This document shows positions 1-8,120 of a stretch of DNA of 64,000 nucleotides, piece by piece; positions within the stretch are counted from its first letter, which is position 1; every line of letters begins with the position of its first letter. The position numbers were made by a program, and so were the translations under genes. Under the pieces are notes generated by a model, which was not told the DNA's origin, made no database searches, and was given only the letters and a program-made list of their open reading frames with translations. The stretch comes from CALOBA01 sp942491465 (GTDB taxonomy: Bacteria; Pseudomonadota; Gammaproteobacteria; Chromatiales; Chromatiaceae): assembly GCA_942491465.1 (NCBI GenBank), contig CALOBA010000002.1, forward strand, positions 62,001-126,000, in the 5' to 3' direction.

Positions 1-466
1 TACCGCTGAGAGCAGCCTTGGTTGTGGCGTAGGCGACGAAATTTCTCTTGGTTAGGCGGGCGTGAATGCTGCTGACATTAACAACGCAGCCTTGTACCTT
101 TTCAAGATCGGGTAGCATGGCCTGGGTGAGTAGGAAGGGCGCAAGGAGGTTGACGTCCAACGATCGGCGCCAGTTTTCTCGCGAAAGGTCTTGGACGCCG
201 CCAAGTATCTGGACCGCCGCGTTGTTTATCAGCGCGTCGAGGCCCTGCCCGGCGAAGGTCTCGCGGATCAAGTTGATCATTGCCTCTGCGTGATCCGCAT
301 CCGTGACTAGGCGTTCCAGGTCAACCCGCTGATACTCGGCGCAGGGAAGGTTGGCCGGTTGCTCGGTCCGATCCGTGGCGATGACGCGGTAGCCGGCGTC
401 CGCGAAGGTGTGAACCATTGCCTGACCGATGCCGCCAGCGGCGCCCGTTATGAGAACGGTTGGCAT
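1..466 (-). CDS. Short-chain dehydrogenase/reductase (SDR), 3' end cut by window edge
   Basis: Reading from ATG at 466 gives a classical SDR. A Rossmann start MPTVLITGAAGGIGQAM carries the TGxxxGIG dinucleotide motif, an NNA motif follows in mid-protein, and the catalytic YxxxK appears as YATTK close to the window edge, preceded by the VSS serine. It is therefore an NAD(P)-dependent oxidoreductase, probably acting on a sugar or nucleotide-sugar since it sits last in a glycan gene run. The start lies 1 nt after the stop codon of the dehydrogenase gene upstream, so translation is probably coupled. The C-terminal part, which sets substrate choice, lies outside the window, so the substrate is unknown. 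Confidence 0.85.
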   Translation of the reverse strand, partial: MPTVLITGAAGGIGQAMVHTFADAGYRVIATDRTEQPANLPCAEYQRVDLERLVTDADHAEAMINLIRETFAGQGLDALINNAAVQILGGVQDLSRENWRRSLDVNLLAPFLLTQAMLPDLEKVQGCVVNVSSIHARLTKRNFVAYATTKAALSG

Positions 467-467
467 C

Positions 468-1406
468 TTAGCTCAGGAACGACGCCAGCTTGGCGATTGC
501 AATCTCGCTGGTTCGGCGAACCGCGTCGCGAGTGTTCGATGCATTGTGGGATCCGAAAATGCAGCGGGGGTGCGCGCGCAGCGGAGAGGACATCGGTAAA
601 GGCTCTATCTCGAAGACATCAAGCGCCGCCGAATGCACCTGTCCCGACGCCAGAGCCGTCTCCAGCGCGGCCTCGTCGATGACCGGGCCGCGGCCAACAT
701 TGACCACCCGTACGCTCGGTTTCGCTCGGGCCAAGGTCTCGGCATTGAGCAAATGTCGGCTGGACTCGGTTAAGGCGCAGGTGAGCACGATGAAATCCGC
801 CTCCTCAACTCGCTCGGGCCAGATGGCCCGCTGGACGATGCCCAGCTCGGGTATTGTCGGTGCGAAGGGATCGTAGGCGATGACGTGAAGTTCGGCCGCG
901 AGCAGTCGCTTCGCCGTACTACGCCCAATGTCGCCGAAACCGACGAGGGCCACGGTCTTGCCCGCGAGGGAAATGCCGCTGGGCTTTGGCCAGTCCCCGG
1001 CACGCACCGCGCGATCGATGGCGACCGTCTCGCGGGCAAGGGCGATGACGTAGCCCATGGCGACATCGGCCACCTCGGCACCGAACATGTCGGGGGTGTT
1101 GGAGATCGGGATGCCTAGATCACGACAGGCAGCAAAGTCGATGTTATCGGTCCCGATGCCCCACTTGATCGCGGCTCGTAGTCGCCCGGCCTTGCCAGCC
1201 GCAAACACCAAACGGGTGGCCGGATCATCGCCCATGATCCAGCCATCGTGTTGCGGCAGGAGCTCGATCAACTCCGGCTGAGATAGCGTCTGCAAGACGG
1301 TCGGCGCGGTAACCTCCATGCCGTGTCGATCAAACAGCGGACGGAAGTCATCGATCATCCCGAGCATCGGGGGGCAGGTGACCAGAACCTTGTGTGGGGA
1401 GATCAT
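468..1406 (-). CDS. D-isomer-specific 2-hydroxyacid dehydrogenase family protein
   Basis: 312-residue member of the D-2-hydroxyacid dehydrogenase family (phosphoglycerate dehydrogenase-like). It shows the nucleotide-binding GFGDIG motif near residue 155, the family signature NVGRGPVIDEAAL near residue 240 and a C-terminal SHNASNT segment whose histidine is the likely catalytic base. I chose ATG 1406 because it overlaps the stop of the upstream cytidylyltransferase gene as ATGA; an in-frame start further upstream would run into that gene. Lying between a CMP-sugar synthetase and an SDR, it probably makes or modifies a keto/hydroxy acid or sugar precursor for a surface glycan. The exact substrate cannot be read from the sequence. 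Confidence 0.85.
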   Translation of the reverse strand: MISPHKVLVTCPPMLGMIDDFRPLFDRHGMEVTAPTVLQTLSQPELIELLPQHDGWIMGDDPATRLVFAAGKAGRLRAAIKWGIGTDNIDFAACRDLGIPISNTPDMFGAEVADVAMGYVIALARETVAIDRAVRAGDWPKPSGISLAGKTVALVGFGDIGRSTAKRLLAAELHVIAYDPFAPTIPELGIVQRAIWPERVEEADFIVLTCALTESSRHLLNAETLARAKPSVRVVNVGRGPVIDEAALETALASGQVHSAALDVFEIEPLPMSSPLRAHPRCIFGSHNASNTRDAVRRTSEIAIAKLASFLS

Positions 1407-2119
1407 CGCTGGTCCAACAAGAAGCGTTTGGCGGCGACAGCGAAGTCCCAATCGGTCGGTGTATCGATATCGATGGACTCGAACTTAGCGCTCTCGTACA
1501 TCATTGGCCGCACGCCGATGCGGGCCTGGGTCTTGGCGAAGCTGGAGCGGGTGAAAATGTAGAGGTTGGAGTTCTCCTGGAACCAGGGTTCAAGATCCTG
1601 GGTGCGGATCAGGTTGTTTGGATCGTGGTTCACTGGCGAGCCGTCCGCCCGGTAAAAGCGGGCTTGCACTTTGTCGACAGTGAAGAGCGAATCTGCCCTC
1701 CCCTCGGCATGAGCCGCCTGGAAGGCGTTGAGTGCACCGCGCAGCGTTTCCGCCTTCATCAATGGGTTGGTTGTGTGGGTCATCAAATAAAGATCGGCAG
1801 CCACGTTCGCGATGTCGTCGGCCAGCACCCGGTTCATTGATACGAAGTCGCCACACAGTTCGGGCTTCCTATCCCGGATCAGGATGCGATCGGCATCGAC
1901 CAGGCCGTGCTCAGCAAGAGTTTCGCGGGCATCGGTATTGATAACCACCTGATCGATCTCCTCGATGCATAGCAGCGTTTCAAGCATCCACCGAAACAGC
2001 GGCTTGCCGCAGAAATCGCGGAAGTTCTTACCACTGACACGGGCGCTGTGCGCCTTCATCGGTAATAGAGCGATGATGCGCGAGGTTGCCGGAGCCTGAT
2101 AGAGGCTTGAATTGGTCAT
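1403..2119 (-). CDS. Acylneuraminate cytidylyltransferase family protein (CMP-sugar synthetase)
   Basis: 238-residue nucleotidyltransferase of the NeuA/KdsB superfamily. The N-terminus IIALLPMKAHSARVSGKNFR corresponds to the CTP-binding loop of CMP-sialic acid synthetases (usually IPARGGSKGIPGKN), with several substitutions. The rest keeps the fold: a TDARE segment after strand 3, THTTNPLM around residue 120 and a C-terminal IDIDTPTDWDFA metal-site motif. It should activate a nonulosonic or similar acidic sugar with CTP for glycan assembly. The start is ATG 2119, which overlaps the preceding stop as ATGA; the longer in-frame extension lies inside the glycosyltransferase gene. The altered P-loop-like segment means the donor substrate may differ from neuraminic acid. 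Confidence 0.82.
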   Translation of the reverse strand: MTNSSLYQAPATSRIIALLPMKAHSARVSGKNFRDFCGKPLFRWMLETLLCIEEIDQVVINTDARETLAEHGLVDADRILIRDRKPELCGDFVSMNRVLADDIANVAADLYLMTHTTNPLMKAETLRGALNAFQAAHAEGRADSLFTVDKVQARFYRADGSPVNHDPNNLIRTQDLEPWFQENSNLYIFTRSSFAKTQARIGVRPMMYESAKFESIDIDTPTDWDFAVAAKRFLLDQR

Positions 2120-3813
2120 TCCGGGTAAAAGTACTTCTCTTTTTCGCTTCGCGACAGAATACGGTGGTGGCGATTCCCATCGTAAACGCCGCGATACTGG
2201 CAAAAACGATAGTGCAGTATATCCAAGGCCGTACGTCGCAATACGCCCTCTTTCCAAGCACGGCCCCAATCCTTAAAGACGCTGGTCAGGAAGTAGCGCG
2301 TTAGATCCCAAGGCCCAACCTGTACCTGAGGCATGATGCGCCGTAACGCCAGAGCCTCGCGTTCAAATCTGCGCTGGATCTGCGCCCACGTTTCATGATG
2401 GTAGTGATAAACCGCAGCCTCAGGGACGTAGCAAACTCGTCCGCCGGTGCCAACCAGCCGCTGTGCCAGCTCCATATCCTCCAGCCCAGTCAGTTCCTCG
2501 TCGAAGCGGAGCCGCTGCCAGTCCTCGTACCGCAAGGCCGCGTTCGCGTTGTTACAGAAATAATTCTGCTGACCGACATCGGACGTCGACGGAAAATATT
2601 TGGCAAAGATCCGGCGTTCGCTGAAGTGACTGTCGTCGTCCCCCAACTGCCGCCCGTAGCTGTAGTTGGCCCGCTCCTCCAGCAACGGCTTGCAAAGCCT
2701 CGCCAGCCAGTGCCGATCGGTCGGCACGCAATGGCCACTGATTATAGCAAGGATATCGCCGTGCGCCGCTTCGCAGCCAAGATTGAGCGACCGCCCAAAC
2801 GAGAACTCTCCGCGCTCGATGCTCAATATCCGACAGCCATGCCGATCGCCGATCTCCAGGGTCCCGTCCGTGGAGCCAGAATCCACCAGGACGACCTCTT
2901 GCCCAAGTGCGCCGGTGTCCTGCTCCTCAAGCATGCTCAGCAGGCGATCCAGATGCCTTTCCTCGTTTAGCGTCCGGATGATGATACTGACTCGAACATC
3001 AGAAAGATTGAGTACACGCGGGGACAGCAGCAAGCTGAAGTCTGGTTGCATCCTCCGGTAGACCGCGCGGATCTCCTCGGCGAGGGTCTCGTTGGCGGCG
3101 AACATGTCCCAATGCACAGGCACCACCTGCCGTGCCCCGATCTCCTCCGCGAAGCCGAACGCCTCCCTGACGCTCATATTCCCGATGATGCCGCAACGAT
3201 TTCGGAAAAAATTCCGCTCGTTGACTGGCAGAAAGGCCGTGTGCGCCGTCCCATGAGCGGTGACAGCGTCGATCACCTCTTGCGTCAGCGCGGTGTCGCC
3301 CGCGTGGTATATTAGACAGTCTTGATAGTTCAACAGATAGCCGACGAACGCTGATTGCCTTTGCTCATCCCTTTCGATACCAGGATGCGCCGCCGGCACC
3401 GCAATGACGCGAAGGTCGCGACTGAGTTGCCGCCATGCGACCTCTGACGCCAAATAAAGCCGATTTCTCTCGATTCCCCAATCCCGCAGATTCGCGAGTA
3501 CAGCCGGCGGCCCCATGAAGCACGCCTGGGGCGACGCGACAGCCAACTTGGGCAGCGTCTGCGGATCGCAGTGGTCGAGATGGGCGTGTGTAATAAGTAC
3601 CCAATCGGCATCTGTGATGCTGCTAGGATGCCTGGTGATCGGCACAAGACGTTCAAGATCAGAGCTGTCTAGCTCTTGCACTGAATGCGAGAGATACGGA
3701 TCAATGTAGACCTGCATCTGGCGGAATGCCATACAGCAACCGGATTGACCGAGAAGAGCGAGAGGGATACGCGGCTGTGCCTCAGCATGTAACCGCTGCT
3801 GATACTCAATCAC
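2116..3813 (-). CDS. Metallo-beta-lactamase-fold hydrolase fused to family 2 glycosyltransferase
   Basis: 565 residues with two unlike domains in one frame. Residues ~15-270 are an UlaG-like metallo-beta-lactamase fold: GQSGC, IDPYLS, the metal motif THAHLDHCD near residue 75, and HAGDTAL near 170. Residues ~275-550 are a GT2 (GT-A) glycosyltransferase: SIIIRTLNEERHLDRLL, VLVDSGSTDGT, then DILAIISGHCVPTD with the usual DxD position changed, and a late GLEDMELAQRL (ED acceptor-site motif). Rhamnosyltransferase-like GT2 enzymes have this layout. The start appears to be GTG 3813, since the N-terminal strand of the lactamase fold is needed; no good ATG precedes it. The joined activities suggest sugar transfer plus hydrolysis of a sugar-phosphate, lactone or similar intermediate, but this is inference. 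Confidence 0.8.
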   Translation of the reverse strand: MIEYQQRLHAEAQPRIPLALLGQSGCCMAFRQMQVYIDPYLSHSVQELDSSDLERLVPITRHPSSITDADWVLITHAHLDHCDPQTLPKLAVASPQACFMGPPAVLANLRDWGIERNRLYLASEVAWRQLSRDLRVIAVPAAHPGIERDEQRQSAFVGYLLNYQDCLIYHAGDTALTQEVIDAVTAHGTAHTAFLPVNERNFFRNRCGIIGNMSVREAFGFAEEIGARQVVPVHWDMFAANETLAEEIRAVYRRMQPDFSLLLSPRVLNLSDVRVSIIIRTLNEERHLDRLLSMLEEQDTGALGQEVVLVDSGSTDGTLEIGDRHGCRILSIERGEFSFGRSLNLGCEAAHGDILAIISGHCVPTDRHWLARLCKPLLEERANYSYGRQLGDDDSHFSERRIFAKYFPSTSDVGQQNYFCNNANAALRYEDWQRLRFDEELTGLEDMELAQRLVGTGGRVCYVPEAAVYHYHHETWAQIQRRFEREALALRRIMPQVQVGPWDLTRYFLTSVFKDWGRAWKEGVLRRTALDILHYRFCQYRGVYDGNRHHRILSRSEKEKYFYPE

Positions 3814-4176
3814 CTGAGCTCATACCTCGCAACTGGCCACTGAAAGGCCATACGCCCTAAACCTGCCCGATTAGTCCAAAGCGCATAAGGAGGCAACTTT
3901 TCACGGGCAATTCGGAAAGAACAAGAAGGCGAGCCGCAAATGATGTCTTGCGACAAAACGGAGTTGCAACTTATAGGGGCGCTTCTGAAACGAAGCCAGA
4001 CGTATCGCGCAGGCCAAGCGATCCTAAGTGAATAAAAATAAAACCAAAAAAGGATGGTCATGAATGAGTGCCGTAGACCAATACTCTCTTAACGAAAAAC
4101 GACCGCTCCATGCCCGAACTGAGCGACTGCAGCACACCGAAGCTTCCGCAATTTCTGCCCACGTTAGATTTCGTGA
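3814..4176. other. AT-richer intergenic gap in the glycan locus
   Basis: About 360 bp clearly richer in A+T than its surroundings, between the GT2 fusion and the ABC ATPase gene, both on the minus strand. A minus-strand open frame of 83 codons ending at 3810 is present, but it has no recognisable motif and unusual composition, so I do not call it. The gap probably holds the promoter of the downstream four-gene run, but I could not point to a convincing -35/-10 pair. Confidence 0.4.
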
Positions 4177-5406
4177 TTAACCTGTCTCAGGCCCAATAAG
4201 CCAATGGTCCATTGGGGAAAATGAAGCTGGTAAGAAGATGTCGCAGGTTGTTGCGAGACAATATCGCATCAAAAAGTTGGCTGCGTTATCGAGGCGACAT
4301 AGTATTCGAGTCCTCTGAGGATCATAAACGACAATCGAAATCGCGAACTTTCCTGCTGGCAAGTGCAACGCCGGAATCATGACTCGGATACCTACAGTTC
4401 CTCGGCGACTAGTCCAAACGCTTCTCTTGAACTGACTGGTGACGACATCAACAACAGGTCGCTGCTCCTGGTTCCAGATGACAAGCCGAAGATCAATTAT
4501 TTCGCTCTCTGCATATATATCCAATAAAATATCGATGGTAAGCGATTCGCCAAAACCGATAGCCGGCACAGTACTCTTGGCATCTTCTTCTAAATGTACC
4601 GATCTAATCTCGACCTCGCCCGAACCGTATCGGTGAGGCCCGCCCGAGTGAAAAGCCTGGTGATAAAGGTCGAGCCCTCTCCCGATATCCTGCGATTGAA
4701 GCAAGGTCTGACCTCGATCCAAAACGATAACCTTAGTACAAATACGTGCGATTAGTGGCATCGAATGCGAAACAAAAATGACGGCCGACCTTTCCAATAA
4801 CTCTTGTATCCGGTTGAGGCATTTGACCTTAAAACCGGCGTCACCGACCGCTAAAACTTCGTCGATGAGAAGAACGTCGGGTTCCATCTGTGCGGCGACA
4901 GCAAAACCCAAACGGACCTTCATCCCGGTACTAAAACTTTGCACCGGCATCTCGACGAAATCACCGATATCGGCAAAGTCTAGAATAGCATTGAGCTTAC
5001 TGTCTATCTCGGCCTTAGACAAGCCGAGAACTTGACCATTGATATAGATATTCTCTCGACCGGTTAGAACAGGATTAAACCCCGCGCCCAATTCGATGAG
5101 TGCGCCAATGCGGCCGCGGATCTGCACATAGCCCTGATCTGGCTTGAGGAGGCCATTGAGTATCTTGAGCAAAGTACTCTTGCCCGCACCGTTACGTCCG
5201 ATGATGCCTAAACACTCACCCCGCTTCAGTTCGAAGCTGACATCCTCGACCGCCCAGAATTCATCCGACCGCAGTTCGCCATCGCCGCCATGGCGCCGAC
5301 CGACAAGTTCGTTACCAAGGTCTTGCATGCCGTACAAGAGCGACTTCTTAAGGCTGCGGCAGAACTTCTTGGAAACGCTGTCGACGTTGATGAGGGTTTC
5401 GGCCAT
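4177..5406 (-). CDS. Polysaccharide ABC transporter ATP-binding protein (Wzt-like)
   Basis: 409-residue ATPase of the polysaccharide-export ABC family. Walker A is GRNGAGKS, the signature is SFSTGMKVRLGF (family variant of LSGGQ), Walker B is VLLIDEVLAVGD, followed by the H-loop VSHSM. The roughly 150 residues after the ATPase core (VEIRSVHLEEDAK onward) form a beta-rich C-terminal extension like the substrate-recognition domain of Wzt. It should power export of an O-antigen or other surface glycan across the inner membrane. ATG 5406 is chosen because the Wzt core begins right there; an in-frame ATG at 5472 would add 22 residues. Its permease partner is one gene further upstream, with a nuclease gene between them. 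Confidence 0.88.
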   Translation of the reverse strand: MAETLINVDSVSKKFCRSLKKSLLYGMQDLGNELVGRRHGGDGELRSDEFWAVEDVSFELKRGECLGIIGRNGAGKSTLLKILNGLLKPDQGYVQIRGRIGALIELGAGFNPVLTGRENIYINGQVLGLSKAEIDSKLNAILDFADIGDFVEMPVQSFSTGMKVRLGFAVAAQMEPDVLLIDEVLAVGDAGFKVKCLNRIQELLERSAVIFVSHSMPLIARICTKVIVLDRGQTLLQSQDIGRGLDLYHQAFHSGGPHRYGSGEVEIRSVHLEEDAKSTVPAIGFGESLTIDILLDIYAESEIIDLRLVIWNQEQRPVVDVVTSQFKRSVWTSRRGTVGIRVMIPALHLPAGKFAISIVVYDPQRTRILCRLDNAANFLMRYCLATTCDIFLPASFSPMDHWLIGPETG

Positions 5407-5510
5407 TGGGGTCGGCTGTTCAGGGCTTAGGCTTGCGATGTCGGCGCGGGACTTGTCGGATATGCGGTGCATCCCGGACGAACTGTTGCGACTGTTACCA
5501 CGGCGATTTC

Positions 5511-6551
5511 TCAAGACTGCCTCGGACGGGGCGATGGCGTGCTGGAGGCGCAGATGTTGCGCACGGCCTGCAACCAATCGTCGCCGTTGGCGCTGGTGAG
5601 GAGTTGATCGCCCAGCTCCTCCAATTGTTGCAGGTCGGTGATGCGGGCGAGCAGCAGTTCGGTCTGCTCGGCGGTGGTGGTGCCGAAAAGGCGTCGCACC
5701 TGACGCGTCAAGAGGTGGCGGGTTGCCGCGCGACCTTGCTCCAAGCCTTCCTCCTTCCACTGATCGGTCCAGGTTTCCAGATTCTCGGCCAGCATGTGAT
5801 AGACCTCGCTGAGATCCCCAAGGGGTGGTAGTTGGACGCCCGGTAGCCGCTTGGGCAGAAAGACACGGCCAAACCAGACCGCGAAGGCGCGGCGTAGGCT
5901 GGTCTGCTCCGGTGCCTTGAGCCAATCGAGCAGCCCCTGGACGATGCCGATGACCTCGTCCGCCCCGCGGCTGGCCTCGAGCTGGAAGAGGGCCGCACAG
6001 AGGTTCCGCTCGGGTAACGACCCCGCCTTGGCGATCTGTTGCTCGTGGAGCAACAGATACGCCTGCCGCGGGCGATAGCTGTCGAGTACGGGCGGCGCCG
6101 GCTCGATGAGCGGCTCCAGCGTGTCGGCCGCCGTCCATGCCGAGGCACCATTGTAGAGCACCAACGGCAGAACGGGCGGAAGACGTCCTGCTGCGCTCAG
6201 GGTCTCCGCGCGGATCAGGTCCTGATACAGCAGCCCGAGATAGGTCTGGATACGCAGTGCCATCCAGGGGTCGACGGTGGATTGGAATTCCAGCAGCAGG
6301 TAGACATAGAGCCAGTCGGCTCCCCAACGCAGCTGCCAGATGAGGTCGTCGGCGCGGTCGCGCAGGTCGTCGCTGACATAGCTGCCGCTGCATCGCTCCA
6401 GGGTGGTGAGGTCGAGCGCCTGCACCCAGTTGCCGGGTACGAAGCCGCGCAGCAGGTCGCGCACCATGGCGGCATGGCTGTAGAGCAGCTTGTAGCCGCT
6501 GTCGTGCGTCGGTGCCCGCTGGCGGGACTTCGAGGGGCTCGGTGTCGTCAT
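5511..6551 (-). CDS. Rpn-type PD-(D/E)XK nuclease family protein (Transposase_31/YhgA-like) with DUF4351-like tail
   Basis: About 346 residues of the Rpn (YhgA-like, formerly Transposase_31) family. The hallmark N-terminal half reads HDSGYKLLYSH, then DLRDRADDLIW (acidic metal residue) and YVYLLLEFQS (E-x-Q of the PD-(D/E)XK core). The C-terminal ~80 residues are a helical DUF4351-type tail (WKEEGLEQGR). Rpn proteins are DNA nucleases linked to recombination and, in some cases, phage defence. ATG 6551 matches the usual family N-terminus; a GTG at 6572 overlapping the permease stop (GTGA) is the alternative. The gene separates the permease and ATPase genes of one ABC exporter, which is an odd place for a nuclease. 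Confidence 0.85.
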   Translation of the reverse strand: MTTPSPSKSRQRAPTHDSGYKLLYSHAAMVRDLLRGFVPGNWVQALDLTTLERCSGSYVSDDLRDRADDLIWQLRWGADWLYVYLLLEFQSTVDPWMALRIQTYLGLLYQDLIRAETLSAAGRLPPVLPLVLYNGASAWTAADTLEPLIEPAPPVLDSYRPRQAYLLLHEQQIAKAGSLPERNLCAALFQLEASRGADEVIGIVQGLLDWLKAPEQTSLRRAFAVWFGRVFLPKRLPGVQLPPLGDLSEVYHMLAENLETWTDQWKEEGLEQGRAATRHLLTRQVRRLFGTTTAEQTELLLARITDLQQLEELGDQLLTSANGDDWLQAVRNICASSTPSPRPRQS

Positions 6552-6568
6552 GGCCAATCGATCCACCC

Positions 6569-7495
6569 TCACGCACTCATCCGCTCGATGAGGATCGGCA
6601 TGGCGAGCCGATAGACGACCCAGACCAGCAGCAGCAACACGACAGTCAAGCCGTTGACCAGGAGGAAGGGGCCGAGCAGGTCCACCGGCTGGGCGGTGAG
6701 CCAGTCGCGCGTGGTGACCAGGATCGGGGTGAGCGGGTTGAGGTGGAACAGGGTCGCGGCCAGGCCGTCCTTAGGCATCGGGAAGACGACCGGGGTGACG
6801 TACATCAGAAACTGCATCACCAGGGGCAGCCCGCGGCCGATGTCGGTGTAGAGCATGCCGACCGGGGTGAGCAGTAGGCCGATGGCGGTGCCGACCAGGA
6901 TCAGCGAGAGGACGCCGAGGGGGAACCAGAGCAGGCTCGCGTCGGGGTAGACGCCGAGCCAGAGCAGCGCGGCCAACAGCAGGGCGATCTTGATGCCGGC
7001 GTTGAAGAGCGTTTGGTAGATCCCGGAGACGATCAGCGCCTCGCGGGGGAAGTTGAGCTTGGCTAGCATGGCCTTGGCGGCCGTGGTCTGTTGCAGCGGG
7101 GCGTTGAGGGCGTCCATGAAGATGGCCCAGAGCATGGTGCCGGTGAAGACATAGACGGCGTAGGGCAAGGCGGTGTCGCCGACGGCGACGACGCCGGTGC
7201 CGCTGAGGAAGATCCAGGTGAGGGTGTTGGCCAGGGGCAAGATAAGCACCCAGAGTAGACCGAGGGCGGTCTGGCGGTATTGGGCGCTGATGTCACGCAC
7301 GGCCAAACGCCATGCCAGCTCGCGGCTGGCGATGAGGTCGCGCAGCATGTCCCGGAGCATGGTCGCCGGGCTGGCGAGCGATGACTCGGGGGTGTAGACG
7401 GTGACCGGGAGCGGGCGCCGGCTATCCACTGGTGCGATCCTCGACCGGGAGGTCCTTCGCCGGAGGCGCGTTCGGGACGGATTGGTCTGCATCAA
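6569..7495 (-). CDS. Polysaccharide ABC transporter permease (Wzm-like, ABC-2 type)
   Basis: 308-residue inner-membrane permease of the ABC-2 glycan-export family. After a basic N-terminal tail, the characteristic RELAWRLAVRDISAQYRQT motif sits near residue 57. Six hydrophobic segments follow (ALGLLWVLILPLANTLTW, YAVYVFTGTMLWAIF, IALLLAALLWLGVY, PLGVLSLILVGTAIGLL and two C-terminal ones), ending LERMSA-like. It should pair with the ATPase at 4177-5406 to export a lipid-linked glycan. Its first codons overlap the regulator-like gene upstream by about 70 nt, so the true start may be one of the later methionines (two MLRDML residues near codon 46). Confidence 0.86.
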   Translation of the reverse strand: MMQTNPSRTRLRRRTSRSRIAPVDSRRPLPVTVYTPESSLASPATMLRDMLRDLIASRELAWRLAVRDISAQYRQTALGLLWVLILPLANTLTWIFLSGTGVVAVGDTALPYAVYVFTGTMLWAIFMDALNAPLQQTTAAKAMLAKLNFPREALIVSGIYQTLFNAGIKIALLLAALLWLGVYPDASLLWFPLGVLSLILVGTAIGLLLTPVGMLYTDIGRGLPLVMQFLMYVTPVVFPMPKDGLAATLFHLNPLTPILVTTRDWLTAQPVDLLGPFLLVNGLTVVLLLLVWVVYRLAMPILIERMSA

Positions 7496-8057
7496 GGCGC
7501 GGCTCGTCGGCCAGATCGACGGCGTTCCAGAGCAGGAGCTGGGGCCGTTGATCCAGTCGGTCGTGCATGCGCTCGTACTCGTTGCGGGTCAGGCACAGCG
7601 TTCTGATCTTTCGATCGATATAGCGCTCGGTCTTGGCGACAAGATCGAGCAGGTTGCGCTGGTCGATGTCCCCGACCAGCAGCAGGTCGATGATCCCGGT
7701 GTCCTTGCCTTCGGCGTAGTCGTCGAGCAGCAAGGCCAGCTCCAGGGCGCCGAGACGGTCGAGGATGCTGTCGATGATGCGGTCCATGCCCAGGGCCTTG
7801 TGGACCATCGAGCGCAGCTCCGGGTACAGGGCGTGCTTGGTGTTGGCCTGGTAGCGATGCTGGCGGCCGTTCTGTTCGCAACGCAGGAAGCCGGCGGCCT
7901 TGAGCTGCTTGAGTTCGCCGCTGACCTGGCTGGTGGAGCAGCCGAGTTCGCCCGCGAGCTCGCGCAGATAGGCGCCTTGGTCGGGGTTGAGGAAGAGGCG
8001 CATGATGATGCCGGCGCGGGTCTTGGATGTGATCAGTCCGGCGAAACCGGTGGACAA
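7422..8057 (-). CDS. Winged-helix regulator-like protein with nucleotidyltransferase-like C-terminal region
   Basis: About 211 residues. The N-terminal half is an ArsR/MarR-like winged helix (GLITSKTRAGIIMRLFLNPD, then LRELAGELGCSTSQVSGELK as recognition helix). The C-terminal half, IIDLLLVGDIDQRNLLDLV near residue 125, has the GD-x-D pattern of minimal nucleotidyltransferases. Such fusions often sit at the head of polysaccharide gene runs and are thought to regulate them. I favour TTG 8057, just before the conserved helix; a longer TTG start at 8120 would abut the preceding stop. The role as a local repressor or activator of the exporter genes is inferred from position only. Confidence 0.7.
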   Translation of the reverse strand: MSTGFAGLITSKTRAGIIMRLFLNPDQGAYLRELAGELGCSTSQVSGELKQLKAAGFLRCEQNGRQHRYQANTKHALYPELRSMVHKALGMDRIIDSILDRLGALELALLLDDYAEGKDTGIIDLLLVGDIDQRNLLDLVAKTERYIDRKIRTLCLTRNEYERMHDRLDQRPQLLLWNAVDLADEPRLDADQSVPNAPPAKDLPVEDRTSG

Positions 8058-8120
8058 GAGGTTTGACCTGGTTAGGTTCTGATTTATAGAACAGCTTAGT
8101 CGAGGATCGGGGAATGTCAA

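Noticed and set aside
3810..4061. 83-codon minus-strand frame before the GT2 fusion gene
   Set aside because: No motif and odd composition in an AT-richer gap. Its TGA overlaps the GTG of the next gene, which could be chance, so it was left as intergenic.
8095..8120. TTGACA as a -35 box for the winged-helix gene
   Set aside because: The only TATAAA nearby is 26 nt away, too far for a sigma-70 promoter; no -10 at 16-18 nt.
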